A stretch of DNA of 64,000 nt from Pyronema omphalodes (taxonomy: Eukaryota; Ascomycota; Pezizomycetes; Pezizales; Pyronemataceae), in NCBI GenBank assembly GCA_024516155.1, contig JAJJXM010000020.1, forward strand, positions 248,001 through 312,000. Direction: 5' to 3'. The position numbers were made by a program, and so were the translations under genes. Shown one piece after another: positions 42,615-53,856 of the stretch; the stretch's first letter is position 1, and each line of letters starts with the position of its first letter. The notes under the pieces are model-generated. The model did not search any database. It saw only the letters and a list, made by a program, of their open reading frames with translations, and had not been told where the DNA came from.

Positions 42615-44229
42615 CGCGGGGTAGGTTGGGTTGGTAGCAGACGCGGTTGCGTTAATAGTGTTAAGTAATTGCTGGAAATGGCGAGCGGCGACGGACGATG
42701 ACGGCACGGAATATCTGATCTACGCGGTTTGGGTTATCGTTCTCTTTCTTGTCGGCGTTGTTCGGTGTGTAGTCGGAGTTAATAATGTAATAACGGGTTC
42801 GGTAGGTTACTAGTTAGCATGTAGTAGTTCAGAGAACCTTTGAGTTTCAACGACGGTAGTTCTCTAACATGCAAAAGAAATCTGACTAATCCCGATCTGC
42901 ACCGCGCGCCCGGTGATAAAAAGACACTGCCCCAAACCCCCGTGTGGAATATAAAGCTAAATAGGCGAAAATGTCGCTGACGAGGCGGCGTGGGTAATTT
43001 GGCACCGGATCTCCGAAAGCGGTGGTGGGTGTTGGTTGAAAGAAGGCCGTGATTGATTGCCAGAGTCCACTTACACAGTCGGAGTCGGAGCCAATCTATA
43101 CCGGGATCAGTTTATTCAGGGCATGTAAACGAATACGATCATGAGGGCTTCGACTCACGGAAAAGACTTGGATGTCGATGATTGGGGCTAGGCAGACGGT
43201 GTATTTATTTGAACCGATGGTGGGGGGAAGGGGGAGATGTACGAGGAGTCGTCGATGTGCAGTGAGTGCAGTGAGTGCAGTCTGTATAACCGAACCAAGA
43301 AATGAATTCGATATCTATTCGAGCAACCGATCTTGTCACCGTTCTCGAATGCGTAAACCGGAGAAAAGTTCGAAAATAAGCTCATTGAATTCATGGGAAG
43401 CTCTAAGTTCGATTGGGCGTAGTATCCATGGGCCTTGTAGATTGGAGATTGGCCTGTAAGTTAAGGCCAGTGCCGGTGGCCGGTGTCTGCGCATCCAGGT
43501 GAGCCATCGGAATCCGAATATGTATATGGGATTGTCGTGTTGTTGGGCCTGCGGTGTTGCGCTTGTCCTGGATTCTGTTTGCACATGAAGAAGGCGCATT
43601 TTAAGTGCGGATGGGGGAGGAGGAGTCGGAAGTGTGGTGTTCCGGGGGGGGAGGGGGGTTGTTGCTTCTTCACCGTGTCGTTCTGGAAGATGCATCGATG
43701 TGTTGATGCCTTGTGATGGTTTTTTTCTTGTAATAATTTTGTGGATTTTTCTATAATTCTATCGATTGTGTCCTGTCGATTCTGATCTCCTCGTGTGTGC
43801 TTTTATCGAAATGCAAATTTCCCACTTCCTCCACCAGCACTTCCACCTGTCTCAGCCCTGAATTTCTCACTTCCTCCATCGTCACTTCCATCTGTCTCCG
43901 TCCTCCATTCCTCACTCGCCGCCCTGTCCCTCCTCTCTTCTTCCCCGCCGATCGCCGCACGCGCCCACCCCTAGTCCTCAACTTCTCCTAGAGCAAACCC
44001 CTTCCCCCGTGCCCTCTGCACCACCCCCCCCCCCCCTTCTCCAAAGGCCACCCACCATCCCTCGTAGCATGTGTAACCCTCGGGACTAGGATGATGGCTT
44101 CCTTCGACGCCATCCCCTGAAACCCACATCACTGACATCACTTCAATCGCGGCTTGCGAAACGGTTGACAGTTGGGCTGTCGCGCATCCACGGTCCAGTC
44201 ATAACTAACCTGCACAACTTCCTGCGGCG
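42615..44229. other. Intergenic, promoter region of the zinc-cluster gene
   Basis: Contains a poly-C run near 44,025 and short GGGG(A) runs near 43,640. A − strand open frame near 43,751–43,981 is made of repeated Glu/Val/Arg words from an imperfect 39-bp duplication. I do not regard it as a gene. Confidence 0.5.
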
Positions 44230-45569
44230 ATGTCCCATACTCTTACACTCGAAGAAATCGTTCGACATCCGGAAATAACGAATGTCATCGTGAAGTACGA
44301 ACCTAGACGAAGCGGAGCCGCATTCGTAGCGTTGGAACGCGGAGGTCCAATTTCAATAGCTTGTGTGTTCGGAGCAATTATTCCCCGGAAAAAAATTACT
44401 GAATAAGAATATGAAGAACGATTGTTAACGTATCATTGATGACCGGCAGACGAGGTTTACGGAAATGGCCCGATACATTTGGTTTTCATCATGGGTCTAA
44501 ATGGCCCGAGAATTGCATGGCATCGGCAGGTTAAATATTTTGGTATCGATCGGGGTGATCAATTCACAGTTTTGGTTTTCGACAATAGAGGTATGCCATC
44601 AAGACAGCCCGAAAAAAGCCCTGCAAATTGGAGCTGAGCATGATTACATGAAACACTCCGCCCCTCCCCCACGTTTTGTGGCGTGCAACTTTCTATCCCG
44701 CGGGTTATTTTGGGAGCCGAAAAAAGCTAACCAACTTGTGAACCTCAGGTGTTGGTGATTCTGATGCTCCATGGGCCCTGAAATATTCAACCTCCGATAT
44801 GGCAAAAGATACGATGGAGCTATGTGATTTCTTGTCTTGGACAAAGCCGAAACAGCTACATGTTATTGGAGTCTCCATGGGAGGTAAGTTTGCCCCATAG
44901 TATGTATATCAAACATGTTACTAATGTTATATAGGAATGATTGCTCAAGAGTTGGCATACCTAATTCCGGACCGCATCGCCTCCTTAATTCTACAGAGCA
45001 CAGCTGCCGCCTTAGTTCCCACCTTAGTAACTCCTCCCAAATTCCTATAGTTTATGAATATGCTTGATACTAACCTCCTCCAGCCATGGCATAAGCATCT
45101 CATCCACCGCGCCACAATGTTGATGCCAAAAACCCTGCCTCAACGTCTTGCCGCTGCTCAACGTAACCTCTTTTCTCCCGGCTGGCTGGTAAAACCAGAT
45201 GATCATGGTGTTTTCCCTACCAACGCAGACCGTTACGTGGCTGAAGAACTATGGCGTCTAAACGACTTAAAGCCGCCAGTGATCCAAGGATTTCTTCTTC
45301 AAGGACTTGCAGCAACATGGCACTATGTTGGTCCTGAGAGATTGAAGATAATAGGAGAGAAGGTTGATAGGATTATGGTTTGCACAGGTACGGCGGATGA
45401 GATGATTGAATGGGGACATTCGACGAGACTTGTAGAGGGACTTAGAAAGGGTGGGAATGAGGTGCATTATCGGGAGTGGTTGGGGGTAGGTCATGTGCTC
45501 AGTTGGGAGGTCGAGGCGGAGTACAATAAGATGGTGGAGGAGTTTGTGACGGGGGCTCATAGAATTTAA
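44230..45569 (+). CDS. Alpha/beta-hydrolase fold protein
   Basis: 328 residues from five exons: 44230–44362, 44450–44590, 44749–44883, 44935–45026 and 45084–45569. Family features: oxyanion segment FIMGLNG, the VFDNRGVGDSD strand-turn, the nucleophile elbow GVSMGG (Ser134), ALLIPDR-type helix (LAYLIPDRI), a probable acid in GTADEMI (Asp272) and the catalytic His in GVGHVLS (His304). Cytosolic; no signal peptide. The substrate is unknown; this broad fungal family includes esterases and lipases acting on varied substrates. An in-frame TAG near 45,050 is removed by the 57-nt intron 45027–45083 (GTAACT, GATACTAAC branch, CTCCAG), after which the protein reads LVPTLPWHKH as in relatives. The gene therefore looks intact. 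Confidence 0.88.
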
Positions 45570-46344
45570 GGAGGAGGATGGGATTTAGGAGTGCAGTTGG
45601 GTTGAGACTTTACATTTGGGGGGAGAATGTGGGTGTACGATTTGACAGTTGGGGTCTGAGGAGCTAGCCTGAGCAGCGGGCTGCGGGCTGCGGGTTTGAG
45701 CGGGATTAGCTGTGTAGTAGGGCATAGAGAAGGGTTGAATTAGGGCATGGGAAGAAGGTTGTGTACGATTTTGAAGGGGGAGGCTTCAGCCCTTGTATGC
45801 ATGCGAGCTATGATACAGATTTTGAAAATCTGACATGCGGGGAGTGTACAGTGTAGGATTTGCATACACAAATTTTCTTGATAACCTTATCTATTTTGTA
45901 TTTTGCATTTTGTTGGAAAGATCACATTACTCTATCATCTTATTAATCTGTTATTTTATCGTACGTAGGGACCCGGGAAATTCAGGCAGATCATCAATTC
46001 CGCAGGCAGCATGCTGTCATATTTCTCACTGCAGCTGGAGTTTGAAAACACTATGGAAATGCAACCAACAACCAAGCCTTTGGGATTCGAAAGTCGGGCC
46101 ATATTAAGCATCAGAATCCGAGAACCCCAGCAGCTCAGCTACAGATTGTTCACAAGCATACATAGGGGAATACGGGTTCTAGCCCGATTCCGCTGTATAT
46201 AGTCGAGATTAACCTCTTCTGGACATTTCGCACGAGCCTTACCATATATTAAGCATTAACCCCACTGCCAGTCCACACTTTAGTAAAACCTAGCTTATCA
46301 TTAGTTCCCTCCTCAAGCTCCATGATTGCATAGAGGATCCAGGA

Positions 46345-46509
46345 TTAGATCTCAATATCCTCAGACTCCAATATCTTCATCTCAAGCTCCGGCGGTATAC
46401 CAGGCCTATCAACAACCTTAAAAATATCCATACCATCTCCATTAAAGTCGGCGCAATAACTCTCCGACATATATTTCCACCGGTAAAAATCCCCGGAAGA
46501 ATTCAATTT
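46345..46509 (-). pseudogene. Orphan exon-like fragment
   Basis: 55 codons ending in a stop follow a good acceptor (ATTTAG). The translation (SGDFYRWKYMSESYCADF, then NGDGMDIFKVVDRPGIPPELE) reads like real protein and includes a DFNGDGMD loop resembling a calcium-binding turn. I found no upstream exon or start, so this may be a gene remnant or a missed last exon. Confidence 0.25.
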
Positions 46510-48468
46510 CTAAATATGGCATCATAGTTGTAGAATCGTAGATAAACGACGGTTAAAACGGCGTATGTCGGCGTAAGTTGGCAAGGAAGGAGGAAGAGGC
46601 TTCAGGGTTCGGGGGTTCAGGGTTCGGGATTTTCGTAAATATAGTCGGAGGAATTTTAACTCCGATTTTTCTTTTTGTTCCGACTCCCGACTTACTGGGG
46701 ATATTGAATATAGGTAGGTTTTTAATGATGTATGGACAGTAGATTGTGCTTCGTTGTATGGGGGAGGGGGGGTATGGGGCCAGGATTAATGATCTTTCAG
46801 CTTGTAAGTATGGGTGGGCGGATGGATAGATGGATGTAGGTATGACTCAATTTTGCTGTACTTATGATCGAATTTCTTTTTTTGAGCGGAGGACTTTTAT
46901 TGCTGTCGATGATTGCTTGAAAACATGTTCCTACGGGAATATATCGAAGTAATTGGCAATCTTACTTCAAGACGCGATATATACACAACCGAGAAACCAG
47001 GCTGGGTTACGTTACAGATACATCTATTGACCCATCATATGCATAGATGCAGTTATCGATGGGATTCCTAAATAATTTACTCTATGACTCTTTTCTTGAG
47101 ATTGGGAAAAAGCTGAGGTACTTTGAAGATCCTTCAGGTAGCTCCATAGGACTCGGGCTCCTGTTTTCAGGATTCTATCCGGGGATATCTTAAAATCAAC
47201 AGCTTTCTTAATGGCAAGGTATTATTATGGATTACGGAAGCCTATTCGAGATGCAAGTAAAGTAAAATGAAGTGAAGTGAAGCTTAAGTTTAAAATAATC
47301 CTTGGCCCTAAAGGGATGGTGAAATTTGGATACTATGACCTGGATCTGGGCATAATCATCAACTCCTGTAACGAAATGTTACCCGGAATCTGTAGCTACC
47401 TAAGGAAGTGTCTGGTAGGTACATAGGTACATAGGTATGAAATCTGCACTTTGATGCTTTGATTCTGCTTGGTTACAGAGGCGTCATGAAATGACTGTAA
47501 TTTTCTGATGCATGCATCCATTCACTACCCCTGGCTACTACACTTTAGGTTGATGCCTATGTCTATGTACGGAGTTGCTATTGAATTCCATTTCATAAGG
47601 CAGCCTCATGATGCCGCTCCTCTGGCATACATATGGAAGGTTATTTATGTATATGGTGGCCTTCATTTTCAAGCTTGAAGACAAGCTATCCAAGCTGCTG
47701 TATATATAATTCCCATCATTTCATTAAATTTCCAATGAAATTTTGAAATGTCTTACCTTATTGAGATAGACATAGACACTACAAAACTTTGAGACCACAT
47801 CCACCGGCCTATAAAATGACTTGATTCACCTGCTTCACTTCCCATACCACATCTAGCCATGCTTATGTCCACAAACCCGCATATCTGCACGTGCCACCTC
47901 ATCATCTCATCACCTCGTTAACATATCACCAAACCACCATACCATAGTCCTGCAACACAGCGGATAGGTCCCAGCCTACAATCTACATCCACATAGTGAA
48001 AGTTACCTGCGTACAAAGTACAAAATACAAAGCACAAAGTATGTATGTACAAGAAAATGCTTATATAGTGGTGTATACATCAATACATATCGGTAGTAGA
48101 TACATATAGGTCTTGGTCACTTAGTCACTTTCTCAGTAACACAGTAACACAGTGACACAGTGGCTTAAAGATCGGTGGTGTCGGGGTGTCGGTTACAGAT
48201 CATACCTAGTGGTCATCTCGAGATCTGATGTAGATCGGATTTTGGCAACTACATAATAATTTTATTACGCCTCTTGTAGGGAGAGGAGAATCTAGCGAGC
48301 TGAGGAGGGGGGAAGAAGGAATGAAAGCTGCCCAGTACTTACTATCCCATGTCGAATGGGGTGTACTTACTACATTAACACACAAAATGCTGTTACATAT
48401 TCCATTTTTTGGGTCCAAGACACGCGGTAACAGTACTTGAACAGTCAAGCTCTAATAATAAACATCTT

Positions 48469-48600
48469 TTAAATATGCCGCCAAGCCAAACACTCAAACC
48501 CCCCAAAACTCTCGGGTGATACATAGTGATCCGCAGAGACTACTCTAAGATGATTTTCCATGCGTTGTTTAAGCATCAATTTAACCTTAGATTTAAGAAT
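48469..48600 (-). pseudogene. Orphan C-terminal-exon-like fragment
   Basis: 43 codons plus stop, reading KVKLMLKQRMENHLRVVSA, then DHYVSPESFGGFECLAWRHI. The composition is protein-like, but there is no start, upstream exon or recognised family. It may be a relic or chance. Confidence 0.18.
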
Positions 48601-50020
48601 TTAGACTTTGATGCATACGGAATACATATGGGAGCTATGTGTGGCTCGAACACAGTTTCAGGTTCGTAGTCAACAATTCGAATGCCGGCGGAATTACGGT
48701 TGCTTGTTTATTTCTTCTGCACGAAAACCAGTCAGAACTTAACCCAACACTTCGGTCCCCTCTGAATCATTCAAAGCGATATACTATACAGATATGTATA
48801 TCTGTCACTAATGCTATTACCTCTGTATGTATGTAGAGTTGTACGTATGGTGCCATAACCGACGTTTATGTCGTTTATAGCGCCAATGCCGCACCATAGC
48901 TATGATGGCTATACCTAGACTAGCTTGATTTTCTACTTCCCGGATATATGGTGATTCTCGGAAGTTGGAACATCCGGTTTTCTAACCAGTGACATATTAT
49001 GAAGGCTGAAGACTCTTAAGCTAGAAGAAAGCTGGAATTCTCCGTTAACCAAGCGATACCCGATTATCCAAGCTTCCTATGACTACAGTACTTTTCTCTA
49101 TGCTAAATATACTACTGTAACCGATGCAAAGAATTTCACGCCAGTGTAACCGATGTGTCGATATGAGCTGTATGAGTATGACTATGATGTGAATTGTGAG
49201 CTACCGAAAAATACGTGCTTGCTGTTCAGTACTTGCTGCTCAACAAGTTTAACTGTAACCATCTATAGCCCCAAGTCTTGAAGATTTTCTTTTTTCATTT
49301 TTTCTTTCTTGCCAACCATATCCTATACTTTTCGATGCATTTGATGTCGAAATATTCTGAGATATGTCGTGCTTATAGTGCCATTTGCTAACTTACCATA
49401 ACCATGCATGCCACTCATCCGGAGGCGTCTATGTACATGTTCTGTAAGTCTGTAACCAGTAGTAAATCCCATCACCTGCAAGCTTGAGTCTTCGAGCCTC
49501 GAGGTCTTTGCACACACATACATAGCCTTCCTGGTTCCATAGATTTCGCTGTCACATGGTAATCATATTCCTCAGCGTCTTGGGGTCCGTGAACTAGAAC
49601 ACCGGAACTCCGTATTTTTAGAATCCAGTAGAAGACGGGGGAAGAAAAAAAATCTGGGTGTTTAAGCACGCCTTATGGTCATGTCACATGAGAGACAGGG
49701 ACTACGCTACGGTCTATTGATCCCTGGATTTTGGGAACTTTCCTGGAACCGGTGGGGGTTGTGTGGGCATGCATGTGAAAGTGGGTGATTTTGTGTAGGA
49801 TTCAAGGAAGAGGTGAAGTTGGAATGAAAGGTGAATCCTTTGTTGGGTTTCCTCATAGCTTTTCCAAACCTTCGGTTTTGACATCTTATGATACAGTACT
49901 CCAACAGTCCTATGCAATAGATACTTACACATGTGAATGCACCATCCCCGCCATCCCCGCCATCCCCCCTTTCCACTTCCCCCACACCCCACACCCCTCT
50001 AATCGTCACCAAATTCAAAA

Positions 50021-51687
50021 TTATTCCTCCAAACTAAAATCATACTCCTTAAATGCTTCCTTAAACTCCTTCGCATCCTTTGACTCCTCCTCAATGGGCA
50101 TAACACAATCCCTCCAGTTTCCTCTTTCCCTTCCGGTACCTAGTACGTTTGCCAACGCTCTTCTTCCAAACTGTAGATCAAAATACTCATCACCTCCTAA
50201 CCTTAGCTCCTTGCCCCCCTCTCTGTCACTCGTCCAATACGTAAATGCATCTCCTCCATGTGCCTCCTCATCTTCAGCACTCTCTGCAGATAATGCCTTT
50301 ACATCCTCAAATCCCCGACCAATGCTTTCTTTTGCCAACTTCTCAAAAGCGTCATCAACAACGTGCATCAGCTCCTCCCTCACTGGCACAACCTGCCAGT
50401 GCGCATGTACTCCATTTGCCCTTCTAACTTCAAAAGTCACAGCTCCGCATCCTCTTGTTTTCAGCATCTTCTCTACAGCCTGTTTGTATCTTATCATCTC
50501 ACTCTTGGTATTATTCCTAGTCTCTTCATCCTCAATTCCATTTAACGTTGGTGTGTGCGAAAAGGGGATGATGAGAATGTGTGACGAGAACGGCAGCGTC
50601 TCGGGATTAGTTGCAGCAGAGGTTAAGGGACCTTTAGCAGTAGTAAGGTACGCCTCGTTACCAATTGACACAATGAGATGTTTCTCTAAAGCTGGATAGG
50701 AGAGACAGAAGAAACATGCATCCGGTCCCGGTGGAGGTCTCGGGGCATTGTGCTTGCGTCTTCTGTTCCCCCGTCCCTCGCCACCATGGCCGGAGGTGTG
50801 GTCTCCCCAGAAGAAGGTTCCCTCTGCAGAACCTTCCGCGGGGCGCTTTCGGTTCCCGTGAGAACGAGAGTCTTCGTAAGGACATACAGTTGCGTTGGTA
50901 GCTGCAGTGGTAGGCTGGGAGGGATCGAGGGAGAATGCAAAGATGGCCTTCTGCTTTTCGGCATTACCCCAGGGAGCAAGGGAATAGAATCGTGATGTAA
51001 TGACGGAGACTTCATCTTTTCTCACTTCGTTGGTGTAGGGTTCACGTTCGTAGTAGCTGTCTGAGCTGGTGAAGTGGTAGCGAGGGCGGAGGTGACGGAC
51101 GAGGTCTGCTAGAGGTTTGCTGCCGGTGATATCTTTTGGGGCATTGGCTGAGCCCTTTCCGAAGCCTAACGGGAACTCATTGGAGATCAAGATATCGGCC
51201 TGGTTGACACCCTTGAGAGAGTTGATCTCAGTAGCAGTGTAGAATGGGAGGTGTTTAGTCTCCTCAGCCTTCTCGGCAGAGACAGTTAGGTTGGGGTCAT
51301 AGCTTCCACCGACAGCGACAATGCGGATTCCCTCGGAGGTCTTGATGGAGCCGCGTTTTCCTAGGTAGAAGAGATTTTCGGCGACTTCGCCGGCGTTGGT
51401 TTCGATACGATTTATGACAGCTTCAGGGAGCTCTGAAGTGCCGAGAGTGAAGTAAGTTGGTAGCGGAAATCGAAGTTCGCCGTTCAGGAGGGCATCGGGT
51501 GCTTCTGAGGAGAAGACATCACCGGTAAGGACAGCGAAGGCGAAAGATTGTTTTGCGTGGAGGGCAGTGAGTTTAGGGATAACTGCTTCGAAGCCACCTT
51601 TGATGGCACCGACTACAAGGCTATCAGAAGTCAGCGGCGAACGACATAGTGATTATGATTTGGAGGTGCGAACATTTTTGACGCCAT
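50021..51687 (-). CDS. CwfJ-family splicing/debranching-associated protein (Drn1/Mug161-like)
   Basis: 537 residues from two exons, a 14-nt first exon (51687–51674) and 51620–50021. The family (yeast Drn1, fission yeast Cwf19/Mug161, human CWF19L1) works with lariat debranching late in splicing. Seen: an N-terminal metallophosphatase-like domain (~1–230: ILVVGAIKGG, FAVLTGDVFSS, RIVAVGGSYDP); CwfJ C-terminal domain 1, HIT-like (~305–440: DACFFCLS, SSHILIIPFSHTPTL, and HAHWQVVPV with its His pair); and CwfJ C-terminal domain 2 (~455–537: YFDLQFGRRALANVLG, NWRDC). The start relies on a tiny first exon spliced by a 53-nt intron with an uncommon donor (GTTCGC). It restores the expected MASKILVVG start. 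It is divergent from the RTG2 gene, 419 bp away. Confidence 0.92.
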
Positions 51688-52106
51688 TATGAGGAAGGCT
51701 GGGATGGGGAGACGCGTTTCGACGTGATTTTCGCGCCGTGATAAAGTTCAATGGAGCCGCACGCGTGAAGAGACGCTACGAATGCTGTGCGCTAGCTGGA
51801 GATGGAAAGAGGATCACCTCTCTCGGAAATTAAGCATTTTTGGTGTTTTGGGTGAACAGGGGTTTTTGGACTTCTGCAGACCTCGAACGTGGCAAGGCTG
51901 AACAGGGATGGCGTTGGTAGCTGCAAGTGCGCGGAAATGACGACGGCGGCTGTGGAATCCGGCTGTTGCCCCTCACCAAAACTTCGTCATCAGACGACAC
52001 CTGGAGATTCAGCGCACAGATCATCACCGCAACCAAGTTCAGCGACCGTTACCATAACAACAGCGAGCAACAGCTTTTAGAAAAAGACAAGAGTAATAAC
52101 ACAGAC
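51688..52106. promoter_or_regulatory. 419-bp divergent promoter, CwfJ gene / RTG2
   Basis: The spacer between divergent start codons at 51687 (−) and 52107 (+). No particular motif can be supported. Confidence 0.5.
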
Positions 52107-53856
52107 ATGACCGCTGGACCAACCACTTCTCAGGTCGATGGTGCCAACGGCTCGAAGAAAACCTATGCTGAGCCCAATAATTATTACTACGGACTCGTCG
52201 ATATTGGCAGGTCAATACCCTATTCCCTGTCAAGCTTTGACATCATTCCTAACTATCACTCGCAGCAATGGAATCCGTTTCTCAATCACCAATCTGCAGC
52301 CGCCAACTACTCGTGTCATGCCTACCCTCTACCAAGACCGTGCTGCTATATCCCTCTACGACGCACAATTCACCGGCACAACCAAATCACCCATATCCGA
52401 TCAAGTAATCAAGATCACCACCAAAACTCTGGTGCGATTCAAGCATGTCTGTAAGACCTTCGGTGTCCCCGATAAAAATATCCGAGTGGTAGCAACCGAG
52501 GCGACTCGGGAGGCCCAAAACTCTCTGCAATTCCGGGAAGCTCTTGAACATGCTACTGGATGGAAAGTCGAACTTCTCTCCAAAGCCGATGAAGGCCGAG
52601 TCGGGGCTTGGGGTATTGCCAGTAGCTTGAACGAGATTTCCGGGTTGGTAATGGACCTTGGAGGAGGTTCCACGCAAATCTCCTGGCTCATGTCCAAAGC
52701 CGGAGAAGTTAAAATGGCACCTGAACCTACCTCACTCCCCTACGGAGCCGCCGCCTTAACCAAGCGCATTGAAACCGCCATCAACGACCAAGCGGTAGAG
52801 GCTATTAAAAATGAAATGAAAACCCGTCTTACCGATGCCTTTACTAGCTTCCAACTTCCCGAAGAACTCCGTGAAGCCCAAGAAAAGGGTAGACTAAACC
52901 TCTACCTCTCTGGTGGAGGCTTCCGAGGCTTTGGATATCTCCTCCTTGCCCAACATCAAATCCAACCCTACCCCGTACCAATCATCAATGGGTTCTCAGC
53001 TCGTGGCCACGATTTCTGCGCAATGGCATGTGAACACCTCGACCCGGTTACTACGCGAAACCTTGCTGAAACCTTCCGGATTTCCGAACGGCGAGCAAAA
53101 CAGATTCCCGCCGTCTCACTGCTTATATCTACACTAATGGAAGTCCTCCCGAAAATCAACTCCGTGATCTTCTGCCAAGGCGGTGTACGTGAGGGTGCAC
53201 TTTACTCCTGTCTTGACCCAGCTATCAGGAAACAAGATCCCCTAGTGGTTGCAACTCAGCCTTATGCTTCCCCTGCTGCTCCGGAGTTTATCAAGCTTAT
53301 GGAACATGCCCTCCCTAAGTCTGTTCCCATTGAAATTAGAAGAATCGTAAGACCGTTGGCAAATATTATGTTGCTGCACAGTAATGTTCCAAAGGAGTCA
53401 AAGGCTTCCTGTGGTTTACATTCTACAACTACAGGTGTGCTGGCCTCAGTACATGGCTTGACTCATCAAACTCGTGCGTTGCTAGCACTGGCTCTTTGCC
53501 AAAGATGGGGTGGAGAGGTGAATGATTCTAATTTGAAGCAGCGGCTTCAGCTGCTGGTTGGTTCGGAGATGGAGTTTTGGTGTCGATACCTAGGGGCCGT
53601 GGCCGGGGTTATTGGAGCTGTTTATCCAGCTGGAGTTATGATTGAAGGCGAGGAAAGAGTTAGAATGTTCGGACAGGACGTGATGGGGGAGAAGAAAAAA
53701 TCTGTTGGGTTGAACATTAGGTTTATTAAGGGAGATGAGGTGACGGATGGGATTATTGTCGGCAAGGAGGTGGAGGAGGTTGAAAAGGTTGGAAAGAAGA
53801 AGAGATGTGGAAGTTTCAGGCTGAAGATTAATGTTGTGGTCGAGCATGACTTGTAA
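52107..53856 (+). CDS. RTG2: Rtg2-type Ppx/GppA phosphatase-family protein
   Basis: 564 residues from two exons (52107–52210 and 52266–53856; 55-nt intron). It has an actin/Hsp70-like ATP-binding fold with the expected motifs: YGLVDIGSNGIRF (phosphate 1, reconstituted by removing the intron), VATEATREAQN, GLVMDLGGGSTQISW (phosphate 2) and LYLSGGGFRGFG (adenosine). The length and the long C-terminal half match fungal Rtg2 rather than bacterial exopolyphosphatases. In yeast Rtg2 relays mitochondrial dysfunction to Rtg1/3 (retrograde response) and is a SLIK complex component. In filamentous fungi the partners differ, so the pathway role is inferred. The intron choice is firm because the unspliced reading destroys the first phosphate motif. 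Confidence 0.93.

Larger units (their letters stand above)
45570..50020. other. 4.4-kb gene-poor region
   Basis: No complete gene is supported. Two exon-like − strand fragments are listed separately. The rest is AT-rich, with small direct repeats (TAGGTACATAGGTACATAGG near 47,420, CACAGTAACACAGTGACACAG near 48,135) and many stops. Confidence 0.55.

Noticed and set aside
42393..42707. A longer N-terminus of the zinc-cluster regulator from 42,707
   Set aside because: That frame begins with GTG and a stop lies just upstream. The first ATG is at 42,614 and still precedes the whole zinc cluster.
45027..45083. In-frame TAG in the alpha/beta-hydrolase, suggesting a pseudogene
   Set aside because: A 57-nt intron with GTAACT donor, GATACTAAC branch site and CTCCAG acceptor removes it, and the joined protein matches the family pattern.
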